Source: Sporobacter sp963677825 (GTDB lineage: Bacteria; Bacillota; Clostridia; Oscillospirales; Oscillospiraceae). Taken from it: a stretch of 64,000 nucleotides of DNA. The position numbers were made by a program, and so were the translations under genes. The stretch spans positions 744,001 to 808,000 of the forward strand of contig CAXXEF010000001.1 in assembly GCA_963677825.2 (NCBI GenBank), written 5' to 3'. The notes beneath the pieces are model-generated. The model was not told the DNA's origin. It was given only the letters and a program-made list of their open reading frames with translations, and did not search any database. Shown piece by piece: positions 44,628 to 53,216 of the stretch (the stretch's first letter is position 1; the number at the start of each line of letters is the position of its first letter).

Positions 44628-45659
44628 CTATATCAAACGAACCCAGTAGCCGCCATCCGCCGGCAGCGATTCCCATATCGTATAATCCGATCCGAGGAAC
44701 ACATATGCTGAGTCCCCGTCGTAGTAGACGGTGCCTTTCATCAAGGGCGGATCCCATACACCAGTAGCGTGAGCGGACGCATCAATCCATTCTGTCGGAT
44801 CAAACGGCTGGAACAAGTAAGGTAAGCCGTCCGGATCGTCCCTATAAACTCTTGCATTCCAGCGGCTCAGGTAGGTATTGTTCCTGACAACATAAGCCTG
44901 CCCTTCATACACATAAACCGTTCCTGCCTTAATTGAAATACCCCAAATGCTTTGGGCTTCTTTGATCAGCTCTTCCCAGCTTTCCAGCATGACGTCGCCG
45001 AATATAACGTTACCGGGCTCGATCACAACCGGCGGCGGACTCGGACTCGGACTTGGACTCGGGCTCGGGCTCGGACTCGGGCTTGGGCTTGGGCTTGGGC
45101 TCGGGCTCGGACTCGGGCTTGGGCTTGGGCTTGGGCTCGGGCTCGGGCTCGGGCTCGGACTTGGGCTCGGGCTCGGACTCGGGCTCGGGCTCGGACTCGG
45201 GCTCGGGCTCGGACTCGGGCTCGGGCTCGGGCTTGGGCTTGGGCTTGGGCTCGGGCTTGGGCTTGGGCTTGGGCTCGGGCTCGGACTCGGACTCGGACTC
45301 GGACTCGGGCTCGGGCTCGGGCTCGGCGGCGGCGTATAGTGCGCCCCATGTACAGAACATGATAGGTGGCCGTCCTCGACTGTATATATACCGCCGGACG
45401 GGCATTTAAGGTCCTCCAGATACGACTGCATCGCAGGCACTCCGCCCGCGTACGCCTGATCGAGCGTATATTCATTATCATGCAGCTTGTTGTAGACGGC
45501 GAAGGCCTTCTCAAACTCCTGCCGAAGAATGACACAGGTCGTCTCCTGCGTCGATTTGACGTGTCGGACGTACAGCGGTACAGCCACGGCCGTCAAAGCC
45601 GCGACTATTGCGATCACAATGATCAGTTCGACGAGCGTGAAGCCCTTTTTGTTTTTCAT
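44628..45659 (-). CDS. Lone type IV pseudopilin with (Ser-Pro)48 linker
   Basis: A 343-residue protein. The class III signal KNKKGFTLVELIIVIAI at the N-terminus gives cleavage after Gly6 and Glu at position +5 of the mature protein, as in type IV pilins. A pilin-like head (residues 25-105, with two Cys) is followed by an uninterrupted run of 48 Ser-Pro units and a C-terminal domain of about 120 residues rich in Trp/Tyr (AGTVYVYEGQAYVVRN, DPTEWIDASAH) that looks like a carbohydrate-binding chitinase-type module. The ATG at 45659 is chosen since the signal peptide begins there; an upstream ATG is less likely. No pilus assembly genes are near. Confidence 0.82.
   Translation of the reverse strand: MKNKKGFTLVELIIVIAIVAALTAVAVPLYVRHVKSTQETTCVILRQEFEKAFAVYNKLHDNEYTLDQAYAGGVPAMQSYLEDLKCPSGGIYTVEDGHLSCSVHGAHYTPPPSPSPSPSPSPSPSPSPSPSPSPSPSPSPSPSPSPSPSPSPSPSPSPSPSPSPSPSPSPSPSPSPSPSPSPSPSPSPSPSPSPSPSPSPSPSPSPSPPPVVIEPGNVIFGDVMLESWEELIKEAQSIWGISIKAGTVYVYEGQAYVVRNNTYLSRWNARVYRDDPDGLPYLFQPFDPTEWIDASAHATGVWDPPLMKGTVYYDGDSAYVFLGSDYTIWESLPADGGYWVRLI
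45036..45323 (-). repeat. 288-base hexanucleotide tract (48 Ser-Pro units)
   Basis: Exactly 48 consecutive six-base units lie inside the pseudopilin gene. On the plus strand they are CGGACT/CGGGCT/TGGGCT-type units, read on the minus strand as AGT or AGC (Ser) followed by CCG or CCA (Pro). The only variation is synonymous, so the protein repeat is perfect while the DNA is mildly degenerate. Any gain or loss of units keeps the frame. Confidence 0.95.
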
Positions 45660-45804
45660 GCTTACCCTCCACGGCCAGAAAACAGCCGGCAACGCTTGTC
45701 CTCCGCGTGTTTTTGTCAAATACTATTGTACAACGAACAAACCAATGCATCAACAGCTAATCTAAAAACCAGTCTGATAGCGTCGGAATCTGCCGAAATA
45801 CTCG

Positions 45805-46395
45805 TCAACTGGACTGAATTTTCCCCAAATAAGCCGCCATGCCGTGGTAAACAAGCGTCAGCATCAGCTCTGCCATCTCATCAGGCGATTTTTGCATACC
45901 GGTCTGCAGCCATTTCTGTACGATGCCGATACTACCGCTGACACCGAATATGGCAACGTATTCGACCATCTCTTCATCGGCACGCTCCTCATCTTCCCAC
46001 TGATGTACGCTTTGGCGCAGCACGTGCGCCATGATGCTTTTCTGAAACACCGGGCTGCCGTTCTCCCCAAGCAGAACCTTGCACAAGTCGGCGTTGGCAA
46101 CAATATAGTCAAAGATGCGTTTCATCAGCTGTGCCGTCGTCGCTGCGCCGCCCTTGAGATTGTATTTTGCAAGATACGCTGTTATTTCGTCGAGCAGTTC
46201 TCCTTCAAGCTGTGCGAGTAGATCATACTGATCGGCGTAATGGGCGTAAAACGTACTCCTGTTCAGATCCGCGATCTGGCACAGTTCACGAACCGTGACC
46301 TTATCGATGCTCTTCTCCTGCAGCAGCCGGATGAGACTTTCCTTCAACATCTTTTTTGTGTACCGGACGCGCCGGTCGTCTTTCCCCGTCGCCAT
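45805..46395 (-). CDS. TetR-family repressor
   Basis: A 196-residue TetR-type regulator with the N-terminal helix-turn-helix (VTVRELCQIADLNRSTFYAHY, residues 33-53) and a C-terminal ligand domain of the TetR_C_7/DhaS-like type. It is divergent from the MMPL exporter gene, whose promoter carries two copies of a palindrome, so it most likely represses that exporter until an inducing ligand binds. CAACCTCC on the plus strand gives GGAGGTTG before the ATG. Confidence 0.9.
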   Translation of the reverse strand: MATGKDDRRVRYTKKMLKESLIRLLQEKSIDKVTVRELCQIADLNRSTFYAHYADQYDLLAQLEGELLDEITAYLAKYNLKGGAATTAQLMKRIFDYIVANADLCKVLLGENGSPVFQKSIMAHVLRQSVHQWEDEERADEEMVEYVAIFGVSGSIGIVQKWLQTGMQKSPDEMAELMLTLVYHGMAAYLGKIQSS

Positions 46396-46451
46396 TACAC
46401 AACCTCCTCTATTGCGTTCATAATATGTTTACAATTCACATAAACACTTAC

Positions 46452-46477
46452 CCGACAGACGAGCGCCGGTCTGTCGG
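46452..46477. other. Inverted repeat between tetR and the exporter promoter
   Basis: CCGACAGAC (46452-46460) and GTCTGTCGG (46469-46477) form a nine-base-pair inverted repeat with eight bases between. It may be a hairpin in the tetR leader or a second type of operator; it is unlike the GCAACAT palindromes downstream. Confidence 0.5.
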
Positions 46478-46506
46478 CAAAACCGCACCCTGACCGAATC
46501 TGTCGA

Positions 46507-46566
46507 TTGATTTGCAACACTATGTTTATTATAATTCTTTTTGACCAATATGCAACATTATGTTGC
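46507..46566 (+). promoter_or_regulatory. MMPL exporter promoter with two TetR operators
   Basis: TTGATT (46507-46512), a 17-base spacer and a perfect TATAAT (46530-46535) form the promoter. One operator copy (GCAACACTATGTTTA, 46514-46528) fills the spacer, and a second, perfectly symmetric copy (GCAACATTATGTTGC, 46552-46566) lies just past the expected start site. Copies start 38 bases apart. This is a textbook layout for repression by the divergently encoded TetR protein. Confidence 0.75.
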
Positions 46567-46588
46567 GCGATTGTCCCAGGAGGCCTAT

Positions 46589-48652
46589 ATGAGATCCATT
46601 TCCAACGCTATAATCCACCATAAAAAGCTGGTCGTCGTCGTATTCCTTGTAATTGCCGGCATATGTTCCGTGTTGTTAACGGGCGTCACTGTCAACTACA
46701 GCATGACGGACTATCTGCCGGAAAACGCCCAGTCAACGCAGGCGATCGGGATTCTCGATACGCAGTTTGACGACGCGATCCCCAACGCGCGCGTGATGCT
46801 CCGTGACGTAACAATCACCGAGGCGCTGGACTACAAAGCGCAGCTTGCCGCCGTCGACGGCGTGACCGACGTCATCTGGCTCGATGACGTCGCCGATTTG
46901 AAGCAGCCGATCGAAACGCTTGACCCGGACACGGTCGGCGACTACTACAAAGACGGTAGCGCCGTCATATCCTTGACGATCCGCGAGGGCGACGAAGTCC
47001 GCGTGACGACAGATATCTACGCCATTATCGGCGAGTCGAACGCACTGTCCGGCTCGGGCGTTGATATGGCGTCCGCACAAAATCTGACCGGCAACGAGAC
47101 ACAGTCCGCGACGCTTATCCTCGTACCTGTCATCATCTTGATTCTGCTGCTCACGACGACGTCTTGGCTGGAGCCGGTACTGTATCTGGCCGCGATTGGC
47201 ATTTCCGTACTGATCAATATGGGCACCAATATCGTGTTCGGTGAAATCTCTTTCATTACAGGTGCCGTCAGTCCGATTTTGCAGCTGGCCGTCTCGCTCG
47301 ACTACGCGATCTTCCTGCTGCGCAGCTTTGAGGAATACCGCAAACAGACAGACGATGTTAATGAGGCGATGCGTCTGGCCATGAAACGCGCGTTCTCGTC
47401 GGTCACGGCAAGCGCCGCGACGACATTTTTCGGATTCCTCGCGCTTGTGTTCATGAAGTTCCAGATCGGTTCGGATCTGGGTATTGTGCTCGTCAAGGGT
47501 ATCGTGCTCAGCTTTATCTCCGTCATGGTATTTTTACCGGCGCTCACGCTCACAGCTTACAAGCTGCTCGACAAAACAAGGCACCGTAAATTCCTGCCCG
47601 AATTCAAACGCGTGGGTAACGTGGCGAAAAAGCTGCGCATCCCGGCGCTCATTTTGGTGCTGATCGTGATCGTCCCATCCTATCTCGGGCAGCGCAATAA
47701 CGATTTCTCCTACGGGACAGCCAAGCTCGCCGAAGGTAGCCGCGTCAGCGTCGATACAGACGCCACCAACGAGGCCTTCGGGCGTGAGACGCCGATCGTG
47801 CTGCTCGTACCGCGCGGCGACGTCGCGCGTGAGGCGCTGCTCGCAGACGAACTGGAATCGCTCGATCACGTCACCGGCATCATCTCTTACGCCACAACTG
47901 TTGGCGCAGCGATTCCAGATGATTTCGTCGGGGACGACATCACCGGGCGCTTTTACTCCGACGACTACGCACGTATCATCGTTTATACCGACACCGCCGA
48001 CGAGGGGACGATCGCTTTTTCGACCGTCGAATCTGTGCTAAACACTGCCGAAGACTATTACCCCGACGGTGTATACGCGGCCGGGTCCAGCGTCACAATG
48101 TACGACATGCGCACCGTCGTCACAGCCGATAATCGGCTTGTCAATCTCATCGCGATTGCCGCTATTCTGCTTGTGCTGCTGATCACCTTTAAGTCGCTCA
48201 CACTGCCGCTGATTTTGATCGTCACGATCGAAACGGCCATCTGGGTTAATCTGTCTATCCCGTACTTCACCGGCGACAAGATGGTGTTCATCGGGTACCT
48301 CGTGCTCAACACCGTCCAGCTCGGCGCGACGGTCGACTATGCGATATTGTTGACAAACCACTACACGCAGCATCGACGAGAAATGGGTAAATTCCAGGCG
48401 CTCAAGCTGACATTCAGTGAGGTTTTCGAGTCGATACTCACGTCGGGATCCATCCTCGCACTGGCAGGCTTTGCGCTGTTCGTGACGTCGACGAACCAGA
48501 TCGTTGCGGAGATGGGGCTGCTGCTCGGCCGCGGCACACTGCTGTCGATGGGGCTGGTACTCTTCTTCCTCCCTGCTGCGCTGACATTATTCGATAAAGC
48601 CATTCAAAAAACAACCCTTCATTCCGGATTCCTAAGGAGCGACAAATCATGA
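46589..48652 (+). CDS. MMPL/RND-type exporter
   Basis: A 687-residue transporter of the MMPL branch of the RND superfamily, with two repeated halves each of one helix, an extracellular domain and five further helices. DYLPENAQSTQAIGILDTQF near residue 40 and the SLDYAIFLLRSFEEYRK segment near 238-254 (the proton-relay helix, repeated as GATVDYAILLTNHYTQHR in the second half) are typical. It exports lipids or amphiphilic drugs. ATG 46589 is preferred because CAGGAGG lies just upstream. Its end overlaps the next gene (ATGA). Confidence 0.92.
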   Translation: MRSISNAIIHHKKLVVVVFLVIAGICSVLLTGVTVNYSMTDYLPENAQSTQAIGILDTQFDDAIPNARVMLRDVTITEALDYKAQLAAVDGVTDVIWLDDVADLKQPIETLDPDTVGDYYKDGSAVISLTIREGDEVRVTTDIYAIIGESNALSGSGVDMASAQNLTGNETQSATLILVPVIILILLLTTTSWLEPVLYLAAIGISVLINMGTNIVFGEISFITGAVSPILQLAVSLDYAIFLLRSFEEYRKQTDDVNEAMRLAMKRAFSSVTASAATTFFGFLALVFMKFQIGSDLGIVLVKGIVLSFISVMVFLPALTLTAYKLLDKTRHRKFLPEFKRVGNVAKKLRIPALILVLIVIVPSYLGQRNNDFSYGTAKLAEGSRVSVDTDATNEAFGRETPIVLLVPRGDVAREALLADELESLDHVTGIISYATTVGAAIPDDFVGDDITGRFYSDDYARIIVYTDTADEGTIAFSTVESVLNTAEDYYPDGVYAAGSSVTMYDMRTVVTADNRLVNLIAIAAILLVLLITFKSLTLPLILIVTIETAIWVNLSIPYFTGDKMVFIGYLVLNTVQLGATVDYAILLTNHYTQHRREMGKFQALKLTFSEVFESILTSGSILALAGFALFVTSTNQIVAEMGLLLGRGTLLSMGLVLFFLPAALTLFDKAIQKTTLHSGFLRSDKS

Positions 48653-50463
48653 AAAAGCTATTAAAAATCGCCGCTGCTATACTGCTGATCGCCGTCTTGC
48701 TTATTCCGACGGCGCTGGCGGATACCCTCGGCGCCGCCGATAACAACACGGGCGCCGACGCAACAGTCGATGGCCGTCAGGAGGTTATTTATGCCAATCT
48801 GGCTGCCGACGGCTCTGTCAAAGATGCGTACACCGTAACGATTTTGTCTGTATCGGAAGCCGGCACGGTAACCGACCACGGCGCGTTCGCGTCGGTCAAA
48901 AACCTCACGGATACATCTGCGATCACGCTGGACGGCGATACGATCACCGCCACAGCGCCGACTGGTGATTATTACTATCAGGGAACGCTCGCAAATCCGG
49001 CGCTGCCGTGGCCGATCATGATTGAGTATATCCTCGACGGCGAGCCGACGGATCCGTCCGACTTGGGCGGCGCGTCGGGACATCTGATGATCCGCTTGAC
49101 GATCAACAAGAACACCGACGTCGGCGATTACGCCGACAACTACATGCTGCAAGCCACCGTCACGCTCGACGCAGCGCTGTGCGCCAACATCGAAGCTCCC
49201 GGCAGCACGACGGCCAACGCCGGCGGCAACAAAAGCATCAGCTACACCGTTTTGCCCGGCTTTAGTGCCGTCTACGATATTGAAGCCGATGTGCACGACT
49301 TTTCGATGCCCGGCATCCAGTTTGCCGCGCTCCCGCCCACACTTCAGCTTGACACGCCGGACACCGGCAGCCTTAAGGACGACATGACGGCGCTCACAGA
49401 CGCCATCGACGCGCTGCGCGACGGTGTCGCCGAGCTTCATGACGGTACGACGGAGCTGCGTGACGGTGCCGACGCGCTCGCGGACGGCTCGTCGTCGTTT
49501 GCCAACGGCCTCGACACGCTTGCCGATGGTTCCGGCGGCCTCGTATCCGGTTCCGGCGAGATCAGTGCCGCGCTCACGGCGATACGCGACGGTTTATCGG
49601 GTGCTAGCGGCGGGCTGGACCTCACGGCACTGGCCGAACTGCCGGACGCGCTCGGTCAGATGGCCGAGGGAATTGACGGCGTCTCGTCGGGCCTGGTGCA
49701 GCTAAACACGGCGTTTGGCGACGCGTATACTGCGCTGGACGGCGCAATGTCCGCCATCCCCGACGACGTCATCTCACAAGCGGATCTTGCGGCGCTGTAC
49801 CAAAGCGCGCCAGGTCAGTCCGCGACGATCGACAAGCTCACCGCCTATTACACTGCCGCCGCGACGGCCAAGGGTACGTATACCGCCGTCAAGCCCGGGT
49901 TTGACGCCGTCGGTACGTCGCTGAGCCAGTCGACCGCGGCGCTGGATCAGATTTCTGCCGGCTTGACCGACACGGCTGACGGTATCGCCGCTGCCCTGTC
50001 GTCTGGCGACAGCGCCAATGCGCTCACACAACTGACGGACGGCATTGCGGCGCTGGACGATAACTACGCCGATTTCCACAGCGGACTCGTCTCCTATACA
50101 GCCGGGGTTCGCGCCCTCGCCGACAATTACGGCGAGCTCAATGGCGGCGTTTCATCGCTTGCGGGCGGCATCGGTGAGCTAAACGACGGCGTCGGCGAGC
50201 TGTACGATGGCGTCAGCGAACTGGCCGACGAAACGGCTGATATTCCCAATCAGATTGACGAGCAGATCAACGGCTTCCTAAACGACTACGACAAATCGGA
50301 TTACATTCCGTCGTCGTTTGTGTCGAGCGACAATACGAACACCACGTCCGTACAGTTTGTGTTCAAGACGGACGGTATCGACAAACCCGAAGCCGTCGTT
50401 GCGCCGGAGGAAACACCGGCCGACAAAACGGTGTGGGATCGCTTCCTTGACTTGTTCCGATAA
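48649..50463 (+). CDS. Secreted YhgE/Pip-like partner of the MMPL exporter
   Basis: A 604-residue protein with a signal peptide (1-24; ALADTL) and no further membrane helix. The central and C-terminal parts carry X-x-x-G-type repeats (LRDGVAELHDGTTELRDGAD, LNDGVGELYDGVSELAD) characteristic of YhgE/Pip and MMPL-associated proteins, which form long alpha-helical rods. A possible C-terminal amphipathic tail is WDRFLDLF. Start codon overlaps the MMPL stop by four bases, so the two are coupled. It probably extends the exporter outside the cell. Confidence 0.85.
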   Translation: MKKLLKIAAAILLIAVLLIPTALADTLGAADNNTGADATVDGRQEVIYANLAADGSVKDAYTVTILSVSEAGTVTDHGAFASVKNLTDTSAITLDGDTITATAPTGDYYYQGTLANPALPWPIMIEYILDGEPTDPSDLGGASGHLMIRLTINKNTDVGDYADNYMLQATVTLDAALCANIEAPGSTTANAGGNKSISYTVLPGFSAVYDIEADVHDFSMPGIQFAALPPTLQLDTPDTGSLKDDMTALTDAIDALRDGVAELHDGTTELRDGADALADGSSSFANGLDTLADGSGGLVSGSGEISAALTAIRDGLSGASGGLDLTALAELPDALGQMAEGIDGVSSGLVQLNTAFGDAYTALDGAMSAIPDDVISQADLAALYQSAPGQSATIDKLTAYYTAAATAKGTYTAVKPGFDAVGTSLSQSTAALDQISAGLTDTADGIAAALSSGDSANALTQLTDGIAALDDNYADFHSGLVSYTAGVRALADNYGELNGGVSSLAGGIGELNDGVGELYDGVSELADETADIPNQIDEQINGFLNDYDKSDYIPSSFVSSDNTNTTSVQFVFKTDGIDKPEAVVAPEETPADKTVWDRFLDLFR

Positions 50464-50478
50464 TGATCGAACTATAAT

Positions 50479-50510
50479 AAGAAGCGGCGGCCGATCGGCC
50501 GCCGCTTCTT
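50479..50510 (+). terminator. Terminator after the exporter operon
   Basis: A perfectly symmetric GC-rich hairpin, AAGAAGCGGCGGCCGA pairing with TCGGCCGCCGCTTCTT (50479-50510), lies 16 bases after the stop; only a weak T-rich stretch follows. The remaining bases to 50675 hold no gene. Confidence 0.75.
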
Positions 50511-50675
50511 ATTGTCTTTCCCGGTGAATTTATGGTATCTAAAGTCGTGGTGTACCGCGCGTTTGACCCGCTCGCCGAACGCCGGTCATGATCGGATTTG
50601 CACCATCAAATACCTTTTGCGTAACATTACATAAACGCGCGTACATATAATGCTGTATCTCCGGCACAATTTCTA

Positions 50676-50704
50676 TTGACTTTCAAAAAATCGCGTGGTA
50701 AAAT
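50676..50704 (+). promoter_or_regulatory. Promoter of the ilv-leu operon
   Basis: TTGACT (50676-50681), a 17-base spacer and TAAAAT (50699-50704) give a good sigma-A promoter; transcription would start near 50711, about 20 bases before the leader-peptide ATG. Confidence 0.7.
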
Positions 50705-50732
50705 TAGCGCAATCTCTCAATGGTGAGGAGTA

Positions 50733-50840
50733 ATGAGCGTGTCCGCTTTCTTTATTTTCGAAGTCATTATTATTAGCGTACTCGTACTCGGGCTTAGCCT
50801 CCGGGTACTTCGTCATGTTGATAATAAGATTTCGCTGTAA
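50733..50840 (+). CDS. Branched-chain-rich leader peptide of the ilv-leu operon
   Basis: A 35-codon frame with a strong GGTGAGGAG site. The peptide begins MSVSAFFIFEVIIISVLVLG and continues LSLRVLRHVDNKISL; 17 of 35 residues are Ile, Val or Leu, with runs EVIIISVLVLGLSL. It ends 34 bases before an intrinsic terminator that precedes ilvB. This is the arrangement of an attenuation leader peptide that senses charged Ile/Val/Leu tRNA. Because it is hydrophobic it could instead be a tiny membrane protein; promoter, spacing and terminator favour the leader role. Confidence 0.75.
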   Translation: MSVSAFFIFEVIIISVLVLGLSLRVLRHVDNKISL

Positions 50841-50874
50841 ATAAGGGCGCATTAGACTCCTGAACAAGAAACGG

Positions 50875-50906
50875 AGCCCTGCAGTGAAAACGCTGCGGGG
50901 CTTTTT
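50875..50906 (+). terminator. Attenuator terminator of the ilv-leu operon
   Basis: AGCCCTGCAG (50875-50884) pairs with CTGCGGGGCT (50893-50902), closed by an eight-base loop and followed by T5. AGGGC at 50844-50848, directly after the leader stop codon, can pair with GCCCT (50876-50880) of the terminator arm, giving a possible antiterminator. Confidence 0.8.
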
Positions 50907-50981
50907 AGTTTGTTATCGGTTATCGGTATAACAGTTCTCACCACTATAAATTATAATAAACACAAAAGGAGGACGGAGAAC

Positions 50982-52643
50982 ATGCTACTCACAGGCGCAC
51001 AGATTTTGATTAAAGCACTCATGGAACAAGGTGTCGATACCGTATTCGGTTATCCGGGCGGCTATGTCATTAATATCTACGATGAGCTTTATAAAAACAG
51101 CGATAAGATCACGCATTACACTACTTGTCACGAGCAGGGAGCCTGCCACGCCGCTGACGGTTACGCGCGCGTGACCGGTAAGCCGGGCGTCGTCATCGCG
51201 ACGTCGGGCCCGGGCGCGACAAATCTCGTCACAGGCATCGCCAATGCGTATCTGGACAGCGTGCCGCTCGTCGCCATCACCGGCAACGTGCCGACAACCA
51301 TGCTTGGCCGCGACAGCTTCCAGGAGGTGGACATCTCCGGCGTTACGATGCCGATCACGAAGCACAATTATCTCGTAAAAGATGTTGCCGCGCTGGCCGA
51401 TACGATCCGCGAGGCGTTTGAACTAGCCAACTCGGGCCGGCCCGGCCCTGTGCTGATCGACATCCCGAAGGACGTCCAGCTCGCTTCGGCCGAATATGAG
51501 CCCGAGACACCTGCGTCAATCGAGCGCACGTCGTGCATTGACGGTGCGTCACTGAAAATGATTGCAGAGTTGATCGAAAAGGCCGAGCGGCCTTATATCT
51601 ACAGCGGCGGCGGTGTCGTCACGTCGGACGCGTCGGAGGAGCTGATCGCGTTCGCCGAGAAGATTGACGCGCCGGTCGGCCTGTCGGCAATGGGCCTGAC
51701 GGCTGTCCCCTACGCGCATCCGCGCTTTCTAGGCATGGTCGGCATGCACGGGCGCTACGGCGCGACGAAAGCGCTGTATGAGAGCGACCTGCTCATTGCT
51801 GTGGGCGTGCGCTTTTCCGATCGCGCAACCGGCAACAAAGATGAATTCATGCGCGACCGCACCGTCATCCACATCGACATTGACCCGGCCGAGATCAACA
51901 AGAACATCGGCGTTTTCGTCAGTGCCATCGGCGACGTGAAATGCGTGCTCAGCGAGCTCAGCGAGCTTGTCGAGCAGAAAACGCACGACGACTGGATGAG
52001 CCGTATTCGCTTTATCAAGGAGCATCCAGACAACAACCTTGAAATGAATCCGATGATCCTCACACCGCAGTCGGCCATTGAGGGTGCCTGCGCCAAAATG
52101 GGCGACAACGTCGTCGCTACCGACGTCGGGCAGCATCAGATGTGGACGACGCAGTATTACCAGTTTAAAAAGCCGCGCACGCTCGTCACGAGCGGCGGCC
52201 TGGGCGCGATGGGCTTCGGCATGGGCGCGGCAATCGGCTCGTGTATCGGCCGCGGGAAAGCCCGGACGCTGCTGATTACAAGCGACGGCAGCTTCCACAT
52301 GAACCTCAACGAGGTCGCCACCGCCGTCACAAACGATCTGCCGATCGTCATCGTCGTGCTCAACAATCAGGTGCTCGGTATGGTTCGCCAGTGGCAGACA
52401 CTGTTTTTTGACGCACGCTACGCCAGCACAACGCCGGAGCGGCGGACCGATTACGTCAAGCTCGCCGAGGCGTTCGGCGCAGCAGGCTTCCGCGCCACGT
52501 CGAACGAAGAGTACGAAGCGTGTCTTGAAAAAGCATTCGCGCTGAATACGCCGGTCATCATCGAGTGCGTCATCGACAAAGACGAGCGCGTGCTCCCGAT
52601 GATCCCTGCCGGCGGCAGCATCAACGACATTATCTTAAAATAA
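50982..52643 (+). CDS. ilvB: Acetolactate synthase large subunit
   Basis: A 553-residue thiamine-diphosphate enzyme that joins two pyruvates, or pyruvate and 2-oxobutyrate, into acetohydroxy acids, the first common step of Val/Leu and Ile synthesis. The catalytic Glu is in YTTCHEQGACHAADGYAR near residues 44-61, and the ThDP/Mg motif runs from ITSDGSFHMNLNEVATA to NNQVLGMV near 428-460. AAAGGAGGACGGAG precedes ATG 50982; an upstream ATG at 50910 overlaps the attenuator and is rejected. First structural gene of the operon. Confidence 0.97.
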   Translation: MLLTGAQILIKALMEQGVDTVFGYPGGYVINIYDELYKNSDKITHYTTCHEQGACHAADGYARVTGKPGVVIATSGPGATNLVTGIANAYLDSVPLVAITGNVPTTMLGRDSFQEVDISGVTMPITKHNYLVKDVAALADTIREAFELANSGRPGPVLIDIPKDVQLASAEYEPETPASIERTSCIDGASLKMIAELIEKAERPYIYSGGGVVTSDASEELIAFAEKIDAPVGLSAMGLTAVPYAHPRFLGMVGMHGRYGATKALYESDLLIAVGVRFSDRATGNKDEFMRDRTVIHIDIDPAEINKNIGVFVSAIGDVKCVLSELSELVEQKTHDDWMSRIRFIKEHPDNNLEMNPMILTPQSAIEGACAKMGDNVVATDVGQHQMWTTQYYQFKKPRTLVTSGGLGAMGFGMGAAIGSCIGRGKARTLLITSDGSFHMNLNEVATAVTNDLPIVIVVLNNQVLGMVRQWQTLFFDARYASTTPERRTDYVKLAEAFGAAGFRATSNEEYEACLEKAFALNTPVIIECVIDKDERVLPMIPAGGSINDIILK

Positions 52644-52658
52644 AGGAGGCTACCCGGC

Positions 52659-53162
52659 ATGAAAGACCGTCAATTCATCGTTTCCCTGCTCGTTTCCAAC
52701 CATTCGGGCGTTTTGACTCGCGTGTCCTCCCTGTTCGCGCGCCGCGCGTTCAACATCGACAGCCTGACCGTCGGCGAGACGGAAGACCCGACAATCTCGC
52801 GCATGACCGTCGTCTCCTGGGGCGACGACTATGTCAAGGAACAGATCGTCAAGCAACTGCAAAAGCTGCAGGACGTCCAAAAGGTCCAGGTGATGGATTC
52901 GGACATGATCGTTGTGCGTGAGCTGATGATCGTGAAGATTAAGCTCGAAAAAGGCATGCTGCCTGAGCTGATGGAAGCCGTCAACGCCTACCGCGCCGGC
53001 GTCGTCGATCTTTCGCCAGACTCCCTGTCGGTTGAAATCACCGGCGAAACGGAGAAACTCGACGCTTTTCTTGATTATATGCGTCAATACAGTATAATTG
53101 AAATGACGCGCACAGGCCCGACAGCACTGGGACGCAGTACTTACTGCCTGTGCAGCGACTAA
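52659..53162 (+). CDS. ilvN: Acetolactate synthase small subunit
   Basis: A 167-residue regulatory subunit with an N-terminal ACT domain (FIVSLLVSNHSGVLTRVSSL, residues 5-24; RAFNIDSLTVGETED) and the C-terminal ALS_ss_C domain. It binds valine for feedback inhibition and stimulates IlvB. It follows ilvB by 15 bases with AAAGGAGG. Confidence 0.96.
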   Translation: MKDRQFIVSLLVSNHSGVLTRVSSLFARRAFNIDSLTVGETEDPTISRMTVVSWGDDYVKEQIVKQLQKLQDVQKVQVMDSDMIVVRELMIVKIKLEKGMLPELMEAVNAYRAGVVDLSPDSLSVEITGETEKLDAFLDYMRQYSIIEMTRTGPTALGRSTYCLCSD

Positions 53163-53216
53163 TATTTCACCCGCGCAACATTTTTAAAGTGCATAATTTT
53201 TAGGAGGAATACAAAA

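Noticed and set aside
45036..45323. Possible CRISPR array
   Set aside because: Units are six bases long, contiguous and without spacers; they encode Ser-Pro.
44947..45339. Long plus-strand frame with Leu-Gly repeats
   Set aside because: It is the reverse-strand shadow of the Ser-Pro hexanucleotide tract of the pseudopilin gene, with no Shine-Dalgarno of its own.
50541..50560. T-box-like string (GTGGTGTACCGCG) upstream of ilvB
   Set aside because: It has an extra base compared with the T-box consensus, lies before the promoter at 50676, and has no downstream partner sequence for an antiterminator.
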